Source of the DNA: Geobacteraceae bacterium
GTDB lineage: Bacteria > Desulfobacterota > Desulfuromonadia > Geobacterales > Geobacteraceae
Length of the DNA stretch: 54,773 bases
Reading direction: 5' to 3'
Assembly: GCA_024281055.1 (NCBI GenBank)
Contig: JAMXLF010000001.1
Location: forward strand, 1-54,773
Part shown: in pieces, positions 1-8,067 of the stretch
Position numbering within the stretch: position 1 is the stretch's first letter
How the letters are laid out: each line of letters begins with the position of its first letter
Translations under genes and position numbers: made by a program
The notes under the pieces: model-generated
What the model saw: the letters and a program-made list of their open reading frames with translations, nothing else
Told to the model about the DNA's origin: nothing
Database searches by the model: none

Positions 1-1
1 C

Positions 2-127
2 ATGGGATATTTTCCCGAAAGGGACCTTGATAGTGTGCTCAACAAAAAGATCGAACAATTCCCGGAATTCAGGAAGGAGTTCTTCTATTCGACGTTCTTT
101 CGCCCGCCTGTTCTGCGGGGAAATTAA
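2..127 (+). CDS. possible 3' end of a gene entering from the left edge
   Basis: The frame is open from the first bases of the window to a TAA at 125-127 and reads about 41 residues rich in Phe, Glu and Arg, with several charged helical-looking stretches. An ATG lies at 2-4, but with no upstream sequence I cannot tell whether it is the start or an internal Met. The frame converges with the BrnA-type antitoxin gene and overlaps its stop by four bases. I recognise no family. It could also be a chance open frame. Confidence 0.3.
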   Translation: MGYFPERDLDSVLNKKIEQFPEFRKEFFYSTFFRPPVLRGN

Positions 128-405
128 CCGGCCGCCTGCTTTTTGGCGCGTCCGGTTGAGCGCCTTGTTCGCTGGTCTGACTGCGCATCTGCGTACATAT
201 CCAGCAATTGCCGAATCATGCGTTGATACTGTGTATGATGCTTTGATGCCTCTGCCTTGAAAAACTCAATACTCTTCTTGCTAAGAGAGATTGTTACCTT
301 GACCGATTCCTCGCGAAACGCCAGTTCTGCGGGGGAAGGGAGGAAATCTGAAACTATTTTGATTTCGCCCAATGGTTCATCGGTGTATTTTATTTTCGTG
401 CGCAT
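124..405 (-). CDS. brnA: BrnA-like CopG/ribbon-helix-helix antitoxin
   Basis: A 93-residue protein starting at the ATG at 405. It has a polar N-terminus and then a stretch (about residues 35-75) beginning VKVTISLSKKSIEFFKAEA, followed by a helical section ending RQLLDMYADAQ. This is the layout of CopG/RHH antitoxins of the BrnTA type: a DNA-binding strand, then two helices. The tail is basic and ends in a KKQAAG-type segment. In the family, BrnA binds and neutralises the BrnT ribonuclease toxin and represses the operon. Its start overlaps the end of the brnT-like frame by 29 bases, as expected for a brnT-brnA operon. The start at 405 is preferred to a longer frame because the upstream extension simply reads through brnT in another frame. 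Confidence 0.75.
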   Translation of the reverse strand: MRTKIKYTDEPLGEIKIVSDFLPSPAELAFREESVKVTISLSKKSIEFFKAEASKHHTQYQRMIRQLLDMYADAQSDQRTRRSTGRAKKQAAG

Positions 406-646
406 AAATCGCCTTGCCTTTCCGCCAGTAACCGGCTCCAAAAATGCGAATGATGTTGTTGCGATACGTAAAACGTACCGTGATAATGTCATCTCCGACC
501 TTGCCAAAACAGTAGTAGCGCATTTCTTTGTCACTGTGGTTCACGTCTTCAGCGATGATACGATGAGGATCTGCAAAGGCGTATTGGGCTACAGCAAATG
601 GGATTCCATGCTTTTGCTGGCGTAAGCCTGGTTGAATTGTCGCATT
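377..646 (-). pseudogene. brnT: BrnT-like ribonuclease toxin, no usable start codon (decayed 5' end)
   Basis: The frame upstream of brnA reads KHGIPFAVAQYAFADPHR, then HSDKEMRYYCFGKVGDD, ITVRFTYRNN, IRIFGAGYWRKGKAIY and stops at TGA 377-379. This is the BrnT core: the KHGI.F and FADPHR segments and the final YWRKGK strand. Upstream the frame reaches a TAG at 647-649 without any ATG, GTG or TTG, and the usual N-terminal WDP.K segment is missing. An ATG in the next frame (about 645) gives an unrelated short peptide. The likeliest reading is that an indel has broken the first about 12 codons, leaving an antitoxin next to a dead toxin. A sequencing error or a non-canonical start cannot be excluded. 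Confidence 0.6.
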
Positions 647-707
647 CTAATCAAAAAAAGTGGGAAATGGAAAGTTGACTCTAGAATCCTTTCGCTAATC
701 CTGAGTG

Positions 708-2615
708 TTAGGTGCCAGAACTTTCTAAGGCTCTTTTAGCTATCGTCCTTACATACACATCCTTATCGTTAATAAACTCCTTGAGGACAGTTTTGCCCTC
801 GTCACTTCCAATTCTCGCAATAGCCCAGATAGCCCCGCGACGCTCGAAGATTGATTCTTTCTTAGCTACCACAACCAAAGGTTTGAGTGCCGATTTTGCT
901 TTTAGTTCTCCAAGCGCACAGGCCGCATACGCCACCACTAAAGGATTTCGGTCCTGAAGTGCATTCACAAGTACGTTTTCTACATTGGGTTCCCATTTCA
1001 TCTTGCCCAATTGTTCGGCTGATGCTTTACGGAGTTGCACATCATCGCTGGTATTGAGAGCCTTCATCAGTGCAGGAACAATTAATTTTCCAATTTTTGC
1101 GATTGCGATTTCTGCTAGAAATCTCTCACTCGTTTTTTCTGAAACAAGCAACTGGACGACATGATCAGCAAATATTGCTTCTTGTTCATCAAGTTCGATA
1201 TTGTCAGGAACTTTAGCAGCGATTTCATACAGTTTAGGCATGGATGGCATCCCTATTTCAGATAATGCCTCTTCAATTAAGATATTACGTTGTTTTTTTA
1301 ATTCAGTAAGTAACGGAATATTATAGCGAAGATCATTTTTCTCTTTCATTGTCAAATTGCTTGGGACATTTCCATCCAGTAGGTATTCTACGTTTGATTC
1401 CTTTATAGTTTTGTGTATTTCACGCATTAATGGAACAGCCGCGCGTTGATCTTTAATTTCTCCAAGAGCGATAATTGAGTAATGAAGCGGTAACGTTTTG
1501 ACTAATGGCCCAACAGCACGATGATCCTTGATTTTGCCCAATGCTTTTGCCGCATACATACTCGGTAGATCGGTGATCAGCCCTGATACGGCATCTGGAT
1601 TTCCTATTCTAACCAAAGCGTCAGAAACTAAGGACTGAATCGTACTATTTTTGTTTGCGAGTGAGCGAATTAAAGCTTTCTCCCCTCTTAAACCTAGATG
1701 CTCCAAGGATTCAATTGCCAACCTTACACCAAGATCATAATTATTATCATCACACTTCAATATCAAGTCGGATAATGCCTCTATTGCTCGAGGTGTTCCA
1801 ATGAGGGATAACGCCTGTACAATATAATATTTAGACGCTGCAGATGAGGATATAGCTTCAACAAGTACGGGAGTAGCATCATCTCCGTAACAAGCAACTT
1901 TTATAATTGCAGCATCATGCTCTAGCGTATTGAATCTTTGAATTAAACTACTAATTTCAGAACTGTTGGCTGCTGATTGCCGGCAATCACTCGGAAGCTT
2001 CACAATATCTTTATCATTGGCCCGATTGAAATTCACTTGACGATCTATGCCCTCCTTCAGAGCTGGCGTTGTAGAAGGTACACCTTGAGCAGGCTCAGAA
2101 AGTTCTTTAAGGAATTGTTCCTCTTGTTGAACTGCTTCTTTGAGCAACTCGGTTTTGTAATAGTCAGTACTGTATGATGATTGCGCTTTATCGGCTTGAA
2201 CTTTCCGTGTATTTCGGTTGAGCGGGATTTTGGGGAGTTCGATAACCTTTTTCAACTCTTTAATTTCCTCGAAGCCGTAGCCTGGGCGATATACCAGATA
2301 TGAATTCTCTTCAGTCCCCATTATCAAGGGAATTCCGGAAAAAAAGATTCGTGGCCAAAATGTGAATTTCCCATTTTTATCTGTTACGGTTTCAGCCGTG
2401 CCTAACCATGAATGAGAACCACCTTCAAAAGATACGGTGACTCGATCCCATGAACGTACCAAAATTGCATTTTCTATTGGAAGTCCGCTCTCTTTTTCAA
2501 CAACAATACCTGAATGTGGGGAATAAATAGAAATGCATCCGGACAGAAGTAGAGCAAAAACGCTAACTGACCAGCAAACGTACTTAGTATTCCTCAAAAA
2601 TGGGATTCTCATCAT
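708..2615 (-). CDS. lipoprotein with an N-terminal regulatory-like domain and HEAT repeats
   Basis: 635 residues. The N-terminus has a hydrophobic segment ending in the lipobox LLSGC (Cys about 27), so export and lipid anchoring are expected. Residues about 35-135 resemble a carboxypeptidase-regulatory/Ig-like fold (SGIVVEKESGLPIENA and a GKFTFWP strand). A linker follows, and from about 215 to the end there are HEAT/PBS-lyase-type helical repeats (AIEALSDLI, KALGKIKDHRAVGPLVK, AACALGELKAKSALKPL, AIWAIARIGSDEGKTVL). HEAT arrays are protein-binding scaffolds; the partner is unknown. A GAGGGAG ribosome site lies directly before two consecutive ATGs (2615, 2612); the second has the better spacing. 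The gene is much richer in A/T than the core genes, which suggests transfer. Confidence 0.7.
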   Translation of the reverse strand: MMRIPFLRNTKYVCWSVSVFALLLSGCISIYSPHSGIVVEKESGLPIENAILVRSWDRVTVSFEGGSHSWLGTAETVTDKNGKFTFWPRIFFSGIPLIMGTEENSYLVYRPGYGFEEIKELKKVIELPKIPLNRNTRKVQADKAQSSYSTDYYKTELLKEAVQQEEQFLKELSEPAQGVPSTTPALKEGIDRQVNFNRANDKDIVKLPSDCRQSAANSSEISSLIQRFNTLEHDAAIIKVACYGDDATPVLVEAISSSAASKYYIVQALSLIGTPRAIEALSDLILKCDDNNYDLGVRLAIESLEHLGLRGEKALIRSLANKNSTIQSLVSDALVRIGNPDAVSGLITDLPSMYAAKALGKIKDHRAVGPLVKTLPLHYSIIALGEIKDQRAAVPLMREIHKTIKESNVEYLLDGNVPSNLTMKEKNDLRYNIPLLTELKKQRNILIEEALSEIGMPSMPKLYEIAAKVPDNIELDEQEAIFADHVVQLLVSEKTSERFLAEIAIAKIGKLIVPALMKALNTSDDVQLRKASAEQLGKMKWEPNVENVLVNALQDRNPLVVAYAACALGELKAKSALKPLVVVAKKESIFERRGAIWAIARIGSDEGKTVLKEFINDKDVYVRTIAKRALESSGT

Positions 2616-2650
2616 TCTCCCTCGATGTAACGCATCGAAATCCGTCGAAA

Positions 2651-2676
2651 TCCGGGGACACCATACTTAATTATCC
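2651..2676. repeat. left copy of a 26-bp perfect inverted repeat around the RAYT gene
   Basis: These 26 bases are the exact reverse complement of 3363-3388. The repeat begins TCCGGGGACACC on this side. The stop codon of the RAYT gene lies inside it (2667-2669). The flanking bases on both sides do not match, so the repeat is sharply bounded. Confidence 0.9.
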
Positions 2677-3326
2677 TTCCCCTTTGGGCCGGGCTTGCTG
2701 CGCTTCAACAGGCGGTTCAGGGCCGATTCCAGCCGTTCTACAAAAGTTTCTGACCCTAACGGTCTGCCGGTTCGTTCGTGGCGCCTTATTTTTTCAATCT
2801 CTTCATCAGTTGTTTCGCTAAGAAAAAGTTTCCAATCTCCCGCCATCTCCAGAAGCGGCGCCACCTTGACCAGTTGATCGTCTGTGCCGGCTAAATGTGC
2901 TCGTGCGCTGCTCCATGGCCATGAGGCGGCATCCTGGGCAAGGTGTGCGCGAACCGGATTCATTTCCACATAACGGGCAGCGGCAAGAAGATATGACTCA
3001 TCCATCGGGAAAGAAGCAAATCGTCCCTGCCAAAGGTGCCCCCGCCAATTCTGCCGAAAATTGATCATGCGACTGTACCGGCGATGCGCCTCACCAATCC
3101 CTCGACGCAAGCCGTCTTCACTCTCCGGCACGGCAACGAGATGCACATGATTGGGCATCAGGCAGTACGCCCAGATTTCCACGCCGCACTTCCGACACCA
3201 TTCTGTCATGAGGTCGATATAGGCTTGGTAATCCTCGTCTCCGAAGAAGGTGGTCAGTCTGCGGTTTCCACGCTGAGTCACGTGATGGGGAATGCCAGCG
3301 GCTATAACACGAGCGATACGAGCCAT
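2667..3326 (-). CDS. REP-associated tyrosine transposase (RAYT, Y1/HUH family)
   Basis: 219 residues. The N-terminus (MARIARVIAAGIPHHVTQRG) and the HUH motif in CLMPNHVHLV (about residue 60) mark the Y1-transposase fold. GRFASFPMDESYLLAAARYVEMNPVRA is the usual RAYT region with the catalytic Tyr, and a basic tail (KRSKPGPKGKD) follows. RAYTs are single-strand-specific HUH nucleases thought to mobilise REP palindromes. The gene sits between two exact 26-bp inverted copies and its stop codon lies within one of them. Its length is normal for the family and nothing looks broken. Confidence 0.9.
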   Translation of the reverse strand: MARIARVIAAGIPHHVTQRGNRRLTTFFGDEDYQAYIDLMTEWCRKCGVEIWAYCLMPNHVHLVAVPESEDGLRRGIGEAHRRYSRMINFRQNWRGHLWQGRFASFPMDESYLLAAARYVEMNPVRAHLAQDAASWPWSSARAHLAGTDDQLVKVAPLLEMAGDWKLFLSETTDEEIEKIRRHERTGRPLGSETFVERLESALNRLLKRSKPGPKGKDN

Positions 3327-3362
3327 GTGCAGAAACTAATTGAATGCAGTTAACAAGTCAAG

Positions 3363-3388
3363 GGATAATTAAGTATGGTGTCCCCGGA
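3363..3388. repeat. right copy of the 26-bp inverted repeat around the RAYT gene
   Basis: Exact reverse complement of 2651-2676. It lies 37 bases upstream of the RAYT start codon and abuts the truncated intron-like sequence at 3389. Confidence 0.9.
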
Positions 3389-3897
3389 ATTCTCGTCCCA
3401 TTACAGGACGGCCTTCGCTTCTTCCAGCCTCTCAATCCCGCACCGCCAACAGCGTGCCTTACGGTTTCGCCTGCCCCACAATTCCGGGGCGGTTGTACGG
3501 GGTTTCCACGTTCCACGTCTTCATCTTAACGGACAACTTAGGTGCAGCCTGAACGCCGGTGGCTCTACGATCCCGTGCAGTGACGTTAATACACTGCATC
3601 CTGGCCACGCATGTAAACACTGGGAAACATGCCTTCACCCAATAACTCCGGTAGGGTGGAGCGCCCCTCTGACGGCGCGTCAACGACTGTTCATCTAATT
3701 TCACCATATTGTCCTGCCCTAGCCCTTAACCGGACGGAGTTTCCGGAGGGGTTCTCCTGTCGCCATTCAAACCCATTTCGGTACGTTGTCGGCGAGGCTT
3801 CACACCAGTTACACAGCGCGTAACCAGCATGCTCGCCTAGGGCGCTGTAGGGGATACTACAGGTGCCTGAATTAGAATAGTCTGCAATATCAAGCAC
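3389..3897 (-). mobile_element. probable 5' fragment of a group II intron, truncated by the RAYT unit
   Basis: No long gene fits here. Read on the minus strand, the segment could begin GTGCTTGAT at 3897 and then contains blocks that I recall from domain I of RmInt1-like bacterial group II introns: GGTGTGAAGCCTCGCC, GGCGACAGGAGAACC with CTCCGGAA, GTCCGGTTAAGGGC, and TTATTGGGTGAAGGCATGT followed by TTCCCAGTG. The sequence then runs into the RAYT inverted repeat at 3388, with no reverse transcriptase and no domain V. It lies just downstream of a hairpin plus T-run. I infer a dead intron 5' end; the identification is from memory of these blocks and should be checked with an Rfam group II intron model. 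Confidence 0.5.
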
Positions 3898-3900
3898 ATA

Positions 3901-3923
3901 TGAAAACGCGACATCGTGTCGCG
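3901..3923 (-). terminator. hairpin with T-run after the HEPN-like gene
   Basis: A 7-bp perfect stem (CGCGACA/TGTCGCG, loop of three) at 3907-3923 is followed on the minus strand by TTTTCA. It lies 57 bases after the stop of the gene at 3980-4963, so it is probably its intrinsic terminator. Confidence 0.6.
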
Positions 3924-3979
3924 ATCAACGGCATGAGGGTGACCAGCGGCGAACTTATCACCGACCGTCCCCACGATTG

Positions 3980-4963
3980 TTATGACTTATCGATGCCGAA
4001 AGCCTTATAGGTAAGCGCTCGTAATTCTTCGTCACAAGCACCATAGTCATCAATGAGATTTATGATTCTGTCAACTTGCTCTTTCGTTCCATGCGGAAGT
4101 CGTTGAACTTCAGCAAGTTCAGCAACTGAGAGATACCTGTCAATATACTGGTATGGATCACGTCCCTGTTGGATTACAACTTGTGATAATAGTAGTCGCC
4201 ACCAGCAGCGAGCGCCAACGGCCAACAAGAAATTATTGCACCGAAGATAATCGCCAATCGCTGCGTCTGCAACTTCACGTAATGTCGCTTGCAACCAAGT
4301 CTGCATTTCAATGATTTCAGCTCTGTATTCTCGGATTAGTGCTCCGAGGTCAACTCCTTCGGGATGTTGTTGCAGATATTCCTTTGCTAAACGGTGCCAT
4401 TCGTCTGACCTTTGCAGCTCGTTCGGAAATAACATAAAGCGTGTAGTGCGAGTGCGGTCCCGATTGGTTGTAAGGCTCCAACTTGGTTCATGTAATTTTA
4501 CGTGAATAAGATCATTTCTTAATTCTTGTATGAATCTGTGGCGAAGATTATCGGTAAACGTTACTGCAACTCGTTCCGTGTATCCAGGCAATTCAACTTT
4601 CTTACTTAATGCTCTCGATTGATCAACTAAAGTCATTGCTGACGAGGCGAATAGATACAAAATCTCCTGGAACCTCTCTTCCAGGTTCTTGAGGTCTTTA
4701 CGTCGTACGCGGTCGAACAGCCTCCGTTCGTGTACCTCAACGTGGAATATGTCGAGTGTTTCGAAAAAGGCAGAGGCGGCATTATCGAACATCCTTAGAA
4801 CAGCCTTCAGAGAGCGTGACCGTTCATGGAGGTCATATCCAGGATGTTGTTTAATGCTTTGTTGAGCTTGTTTGAAATCCCTGAAATAAGCTTTTGTCAG
4901 GACATCCTCGCTCCAAGGGAGCGGTCCAAGTGCGTAGTCTGTCATCTTTTTTTTATTTGTCAT
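3980..4963 (-). CDS. uncharacterised, mostly helical protein with a HEPN-like RX4H motif
   Basis: 327 residues, strongly predicted to be alpha-helical, with no signal peptide and no clear membrane segment. ELRNDLIHVKLHEP contains R149 and H154 in the RX4H spacing typical of HEPN ribonuclease folds; the preceding helices (residues 45-120, rich in Leu, Phe and Glu) could form the HEPN bundle. It stands alone in an accessory zone between an intron fragment and a long gap, and its base composition is A/T-rich relative to the core. I do not recognise a named family. A role in defence or as a toxin is only a guess from the motif and the setting. Confidence 0.55.
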   Translation of the reverse strand: MTNKKKMTDYALGPLPWSEDVLTKAYFRDFKQAQQSIKQHPGYDLHERSRSLKAVLRMFDNAASAFFETLDIFHVEVHERRLFDRVRRKDLKNLEERFQEILYLFASSAMTLVDQSRALSKKVELPGYTERVAVTFTDNLRHRFIQELRNDLIHVKLHEPSWSLTTNRDRTRTTRFMLFPNELQRSDEWHRLAKEYLQQHPEGVDLGALIREYRAEIIEMQTWLQATLREVADAAIGDYLRCNNFLLAVGARCWWRLLLSQVVIQQGRDPYQYIDRYLSVAELAEVQRLPHGTKEQVDRIINLIDDYGACDEELRALTYKAFGIDKS

Positions 4964-5111
4964 AACTCCTTATTGAGCGGTTCACGCGCGCGTTTGAACC
5001 GCTGATCTTCCCAAATCAGATATTCTACGGGTTCCTCTCAAGTTAGATAAGATTCCGTTCTACAAATATGACCAGAAGGCTTCATTTGGATAGATCGCCG
5101 TATGGAAAGGC

Positions 5112-5279
5112 TTATTTCTCGGGATAAATGTTCGATTTGGCTTGATGAGCCGGTTTCAGCTCAACAACCTGCGCCAACTTCAGCACTCCGAAGGTATAAC
5201 GCTTTTTGGCTTTGGTCAATGAAAAATGGCTTAAAATCGATATAATAAAGCTGTCAACCTGCTGAATGGTGAAGTTCAT
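5112..5279 (-). CDS. small open frame of 55 codons in a long gap
   Basis: In the 373-base gap between the HEPN-like gene and the propeller lipoprotein, an ATG at 5279 opens a frame to TAA at 5112-5114. It reads MNFTIQQVDSF, a hydrophobic run, then SLTKAKKRYTFGVLKLAQVV and a polar tail ending IYPEK. It looks more protein-like than random, possibly the surviving N-terminus of a larger gene, but I recognise no family and see no strong ribosome site. Apart from it the gap shows only A/T-rich sequence and a small hairpin near 5288-5304. Confidence 0.25.
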   Translation of the reverse strand: MNFTIQQVDSFIISILSHFSLTKAKKRYTFGVLKLAQVVELKPAHQAKSNIYPEK

Positions 5280-5336
5280 GGAAGCGTTCCAATTGCTTGG
5301 TTAAGAACCAATTGCAATTCGGGGAGATCAAGCAGC

Positions 5337-6875
5337 ATGTCGATCCGTGCCGTATTCTTCGTTCTTACCGCAATTCTTGCCGCCGGCATTTTGGGCTGCC
5401 ACTCCGATGCCTCCGATGCCGGAACTACGAACAGACGTGACGGGAGGCGTGCCTCTTCCGTGTTGGAGCACCACAACGGCCCGAGGCGCGACGGTGTCTA
5501 CGTCGACCCAACCTTGACCAGGAAAGCGGCCGCCACCTTCCATATCGACCCGACGTTCAGGGCCCGAGTCCCGGGCGCAATTTATGCCCAGTTACTCTAT
5601 GTTGCCGGGGGTTCCAGGGGAAGAGACATCCTTATTGCCGCTACCGAGGCGAACAACGTGGCCGCCTTCGATGCCGTAACGGGCCAAACGGTCTGGGTCC
5701 GCAGCCTCGGGACCCCTGTGCCGCTCTCGGAGTTGCCGTGCGGAAACATCGATCCCCTTGGCATTACCGGCACGCCTGTCATCGATCCGGTGTCGAACGC
5801 GATCTTCCTCGACGCCATGACGATGTCCGATACCACCGGCAGGAAAAGGCATCTCATCTTCGCCCTGTCGCTCAAGGACGGCTCGACGCTTCCCGGTTGG
5901 CCGGTCGATGTCTCAGCCACGGTGAGCTTCGGTCATCATGCCTTTGACTCCTCCGTTCAGAACCAACGTGGTGCTCTCGCCTTCGTAAACGGCACGGTCT
6001 ACGTGCCGTACGGCGGTCACTACGGCGACTGCGGCAACTACCACGGCTGGCTCGTGGGCGTCCCGATTGCGAACCCCCGCGCACCCAAGGCATGGGCTAC
6101 GGGCGCTACAGGCGGCGGGAGCTGGGCGCCGAGCGGCGTTGCCTCGGAGAACGACTCACTGTTCATAGCGACCGGCAACACCTTTGGGGCGACTAGATGG
6201 GCGGGCGGAGAAGCGCTGGTGCGTTTTAGTGCCGGCCCCGTTTTCAGCGGCACGTCCACCGATTTCTTTGCTCCGCGCAACTGGCGTGAGCTCGATATTT
6301 TGGATCGCGACCTGGGGGGCACGGGTCCGGTGATTCTGGACGTTCCGGGCGCCACACCTGCGAAGCTTCTTGTCGGCCTGGGCAAGGACGGCAAGATCTA
6401 TCTCGTCGACCGGAACAACCTTGGCGGCGTAGGAAGGCCGGTCGCCGTCGCGAAGGTGGCCACGAACCCGATCATCAACGCTGCAGCGGCTTACACCACG
6501 TCGCGAGGCACTTACGTGGTCTTCAAGGGGAAGGGGAGCGACTGCCCTGCCGGTCAGTCGGGTGACTTGATCGCCGTGCGCATAACGCCCGGCAACCCGC
6601 CGACGGTGAAAACGGCTTGGTGCGCACAGCAGAACGGTGCCGGGTCGCCGATGGTTACCACAACCGATGGGCACAATGAGGCCATCGTCTGGAGTGTGGG
6701 TGCAGAAGGCGACAGCCGCCTCCATGGGTTCGATGGTGACACGGGGCAGAGGATATTCGCAGGCGGTGGACCAGGGGATGTCATAGGTCTGGTCCGTCGC
6801 TTTCACACACCCATCCTCGCCGGCGGACGTATCTACGTGGCGGCCGACGGCGTCGTGAAGGCCTTCGTCAGGTAA
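5337..6875 (+). CDS. exported PQQ-like beta-propeller lipoprotein
   Basis: 512 residues with an N-terminal hydrophobic stretch ending LAAGILGC (lipobox Cys21). The body has repeated propeller-blade motifs such as VAAFDAVTGQTVWVRSLG, FALSLKDGSTLPGWPV, IYLVDRNNLGG, LHGFDGDTGQRIF and IYVAADGVVKAFV, the pattern of PQQ-like quinoprotein folds. Such proteins may bind a quinone cofactor or act only as a binding scaffold; I see no dehydrogenase-specific motifs, so enzyme activity is not claimed. A GGGGAGA site lies 10 bases before the ATG. It is a single gene, with repeats following it. Confidence 0.7.
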   Translation: MSIRAVFFVLTAILAAGILGCHSDASDAGTTNRRDGRRASSVLEHHNGPRRDGVYVDPTLTRKAAATFHIDPTFRARVPGAIYAQLLYVAGGSRGRDILIAATEANNVAAFDAVTGQTVWVRSLGTPVPLSELPCGNIDPLGITGTPVIDPVSNAIFLDAMTMSDTTGRKRHLIFALSLKDGSTLPGWPVDVSATVSFGHHAFDSSVQNQRGALAFVNGTVYVPYGGHYGDCGNYHGWLVGVPIANPRAPKAWATGATGGGSWAPSGVASENDSLFIATGNTFGATRWAGGEALVRFSAGPVFSGTSTDFFAPRNWRELDILDRDLGGTGPVILDVPGATPAKLLVGLGKDGKIYLVDRNNLGGVGRPVAVAKVATNPIINAAAAYTTSRGTYVVFKGKGSDCPAGQSGDLIAVRITPGNPPTVKTAWCAQQNGAGSPMVTTTDGHNEAIVWSVGAEGDSRLHGFDGDTGQRIFAGGGPGDVIGLVRRFHTPILAGGRIYVAADGVVKAFVR

Positions 6876-6929
6876 TTGCGCAATAGTTGCGTCGCTGAGC
6901 CGGAACGCCGATCTGCGGTAAATGCTTTT

Positions 6930-7101
6930 CTGGTTGTCCACTTTACTCAGGTACTTTCCCCCTCCCTTGATGGGAGGGGGCGAGGGGGAGGGTGAAGCTG
7001 CAAATGATACAAAATGGGCCACTTTCACCCCCACCCTGACCCTCCCCCATCAAGGGGGAGGGGATTGAGAGTGCATTAACTAGAGGGAAGTGGATAGCCA
7101 G
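6930..7101. repeat. about 172-bp palindromic element, copy 1
   Basis: The ends are imperfect inverted repeats (CTGGTTGTCCACTT at the left, AAGTGGATAGCCAG at the right). Inside are two G/C-rich hairpins of the CCCTCCC...GGGAGGG type separated by a short spacer. Copy 2 is at 14398-14591 with the same ends and internal plan. The element contains no gene. Confidence 0.75.
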
Positions 7102-7166
7102 GAATGCTTTTTCAGGACAATCGTTTAGACTTGTCGGTGTTTTTCGTGTGGTTCGTGGACAACTGA

Positions 7167-7343
7167 TTAATAAATCTGATTAGCGTCAATCTTCCGCTGC
7201 ACCCTTCTCCCTTGAGGGAGAAGGTGGCCGAAGGCCGGATGAGGGGGCAGCACCACGTTATCCACCATTTCCCCCTCACCCTGGCCCTCTCCCTCAGGGA
7301 GAGGGAACGCAGCGGAAGATCAGCGCTAATCAGGTTAATAAAC
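7167..7343. repeat. palindromic element with GATTAGCG/CTTCCGCTGC ends
   Basis: Left arm 7169-7200 and right arm about 7311-7342 are imperfect inverted repeats sharing CTGATTAGCG and ATCTTCCGCTGC. Inside lie a CTCCCTTGAGGGAG palindrome and a CTCCCTCAGGGAG palindrome. It resembles a bacterial BIME. A TTCGTGTGGTTCGTGGAC half-repeat, related to the pair at 35623-35737, lies immediately to its left. Confidence 0.7.
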
Positions 7344-7353
7344 GAGGTGGTCA

Positions 7354-8067
7354 ATGGGGGCGAACTTTTCCAAGCTGGACGTAGTGGAGCGCTTTTTCTC
7401 CGGCACCGGATGCTCCTACGACCGGGTGGCCGTCGTCTGTACGTGCGGATTCGACCGGGCCTGGAAAAAGAGGATCATCGCCGCTATCCCTGCCCAGTCC
7501 CTCCGTATCCTGGACCAGGCCTGCGGCACCGGGATCCTTACCCTGGCCATCGCCCGGGCCTTTCCCGGCTGCCGGGTCACCGGCGTGGAATTGCGGGACG
7601 AGTATCTCGACATCGCCAGGGGAAAAGCCCGGTCGGCGGGGATAGCGAACGTCGATTTCCTGCTCGGCCGCGCGGAGGATGTGACGGTGGATGAGTGCGA
7701 CTGCATTACCTCCTCGTACCTGGCGAAATACGCCGAGCTCGGCCCCCTCATCGCCAATGCCGCCCGGATGCTCCGCCCGGGCGGCGTTATCATAATGCAC
7801 GACTTCACCTGTCCGGAACGTCCTCTTTTTCGGACGGTATGGCACCTCTATTTCCGGCTCCTGCAAACGGTGGGAGGAAGGATCTGGCCCGAGTGGCGGA
7901 CCGTGTTCCACGAGTTGCCGCAGTTCATCCGGGAGAGCACGTGGCTTTCCGACACGCTCGCCGCCCTGCGCGACAACGGCTTCCGTGACATAACGAGCGA
8001 ATCGCTCACCTTCGGCGCGGCGACCATCGTTACGGCACGGAAGCCCCTTCATCCAGCATCCGGATGA
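7354..8067 (+). CDS. class I SAM-dependent methyltransferase (UbiE/MenG-like)
   Basis: 237 residues. Motif I is ILDQACGTGILTLAIA (about residues 52-67), followed by VTGVELRDEYLDIARGKA (motif II) and a late LRPGGVIIMHDF strand, the normal Rossmann methyltransferase order. The N-terminal FFSGTGCSYDRVA resembles UbiE/MenG and related lipid methyltransferases. It converges with and overlaps a polyprenyl diphosphate synthase by 38 bases, and a UbiA-like membrane protein follows, which favours a quinone or other prenyl-lipid substrate. GAGGTGG precedes the ATG. The exact substrate is unknown. Confidence 0.75.
   Translation: MGANFSKLDVVERFFSGTGCSYDRVAVVCTCGFDRAWKKRIIAAIPAQSLRILDQACGTGILTLAIARAFPGCRVTGVELRDEYLDIARGKARSAGIANVDFLLGRAEDVTVDECDCITSSYLAKYAELGPLIANAARMLRPGGVIIMHDFTCPERPLFRTVWHLYFRLLQTVGGRIWPEWRTVFHELPQFIRESTWLSDTLAALRDNGFRDITSESLTFGAATIVTARKPLHPASG

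Noticed and set aside
3629-3897. Short open frames on both strands inside the intron-like segment.
   Set aside because: They overlap each other and the structured-RNA-like blocks, and none has a ribosome site or a family pattern.
5205-5250. Sigma-70 promoter with TATAAT at 5241 for the propeller lipoprotein.
   Set aside because: No acceptable -35 lies at the right distance; TTGGTC is 23 bases away.
6946-7070. Possible CRISPR array or intrinsic terminators in the G/C-rich repeats.
   Set aside because: The units are palindromic and irregular, without equal-length unique spacers, and lack T-runs.
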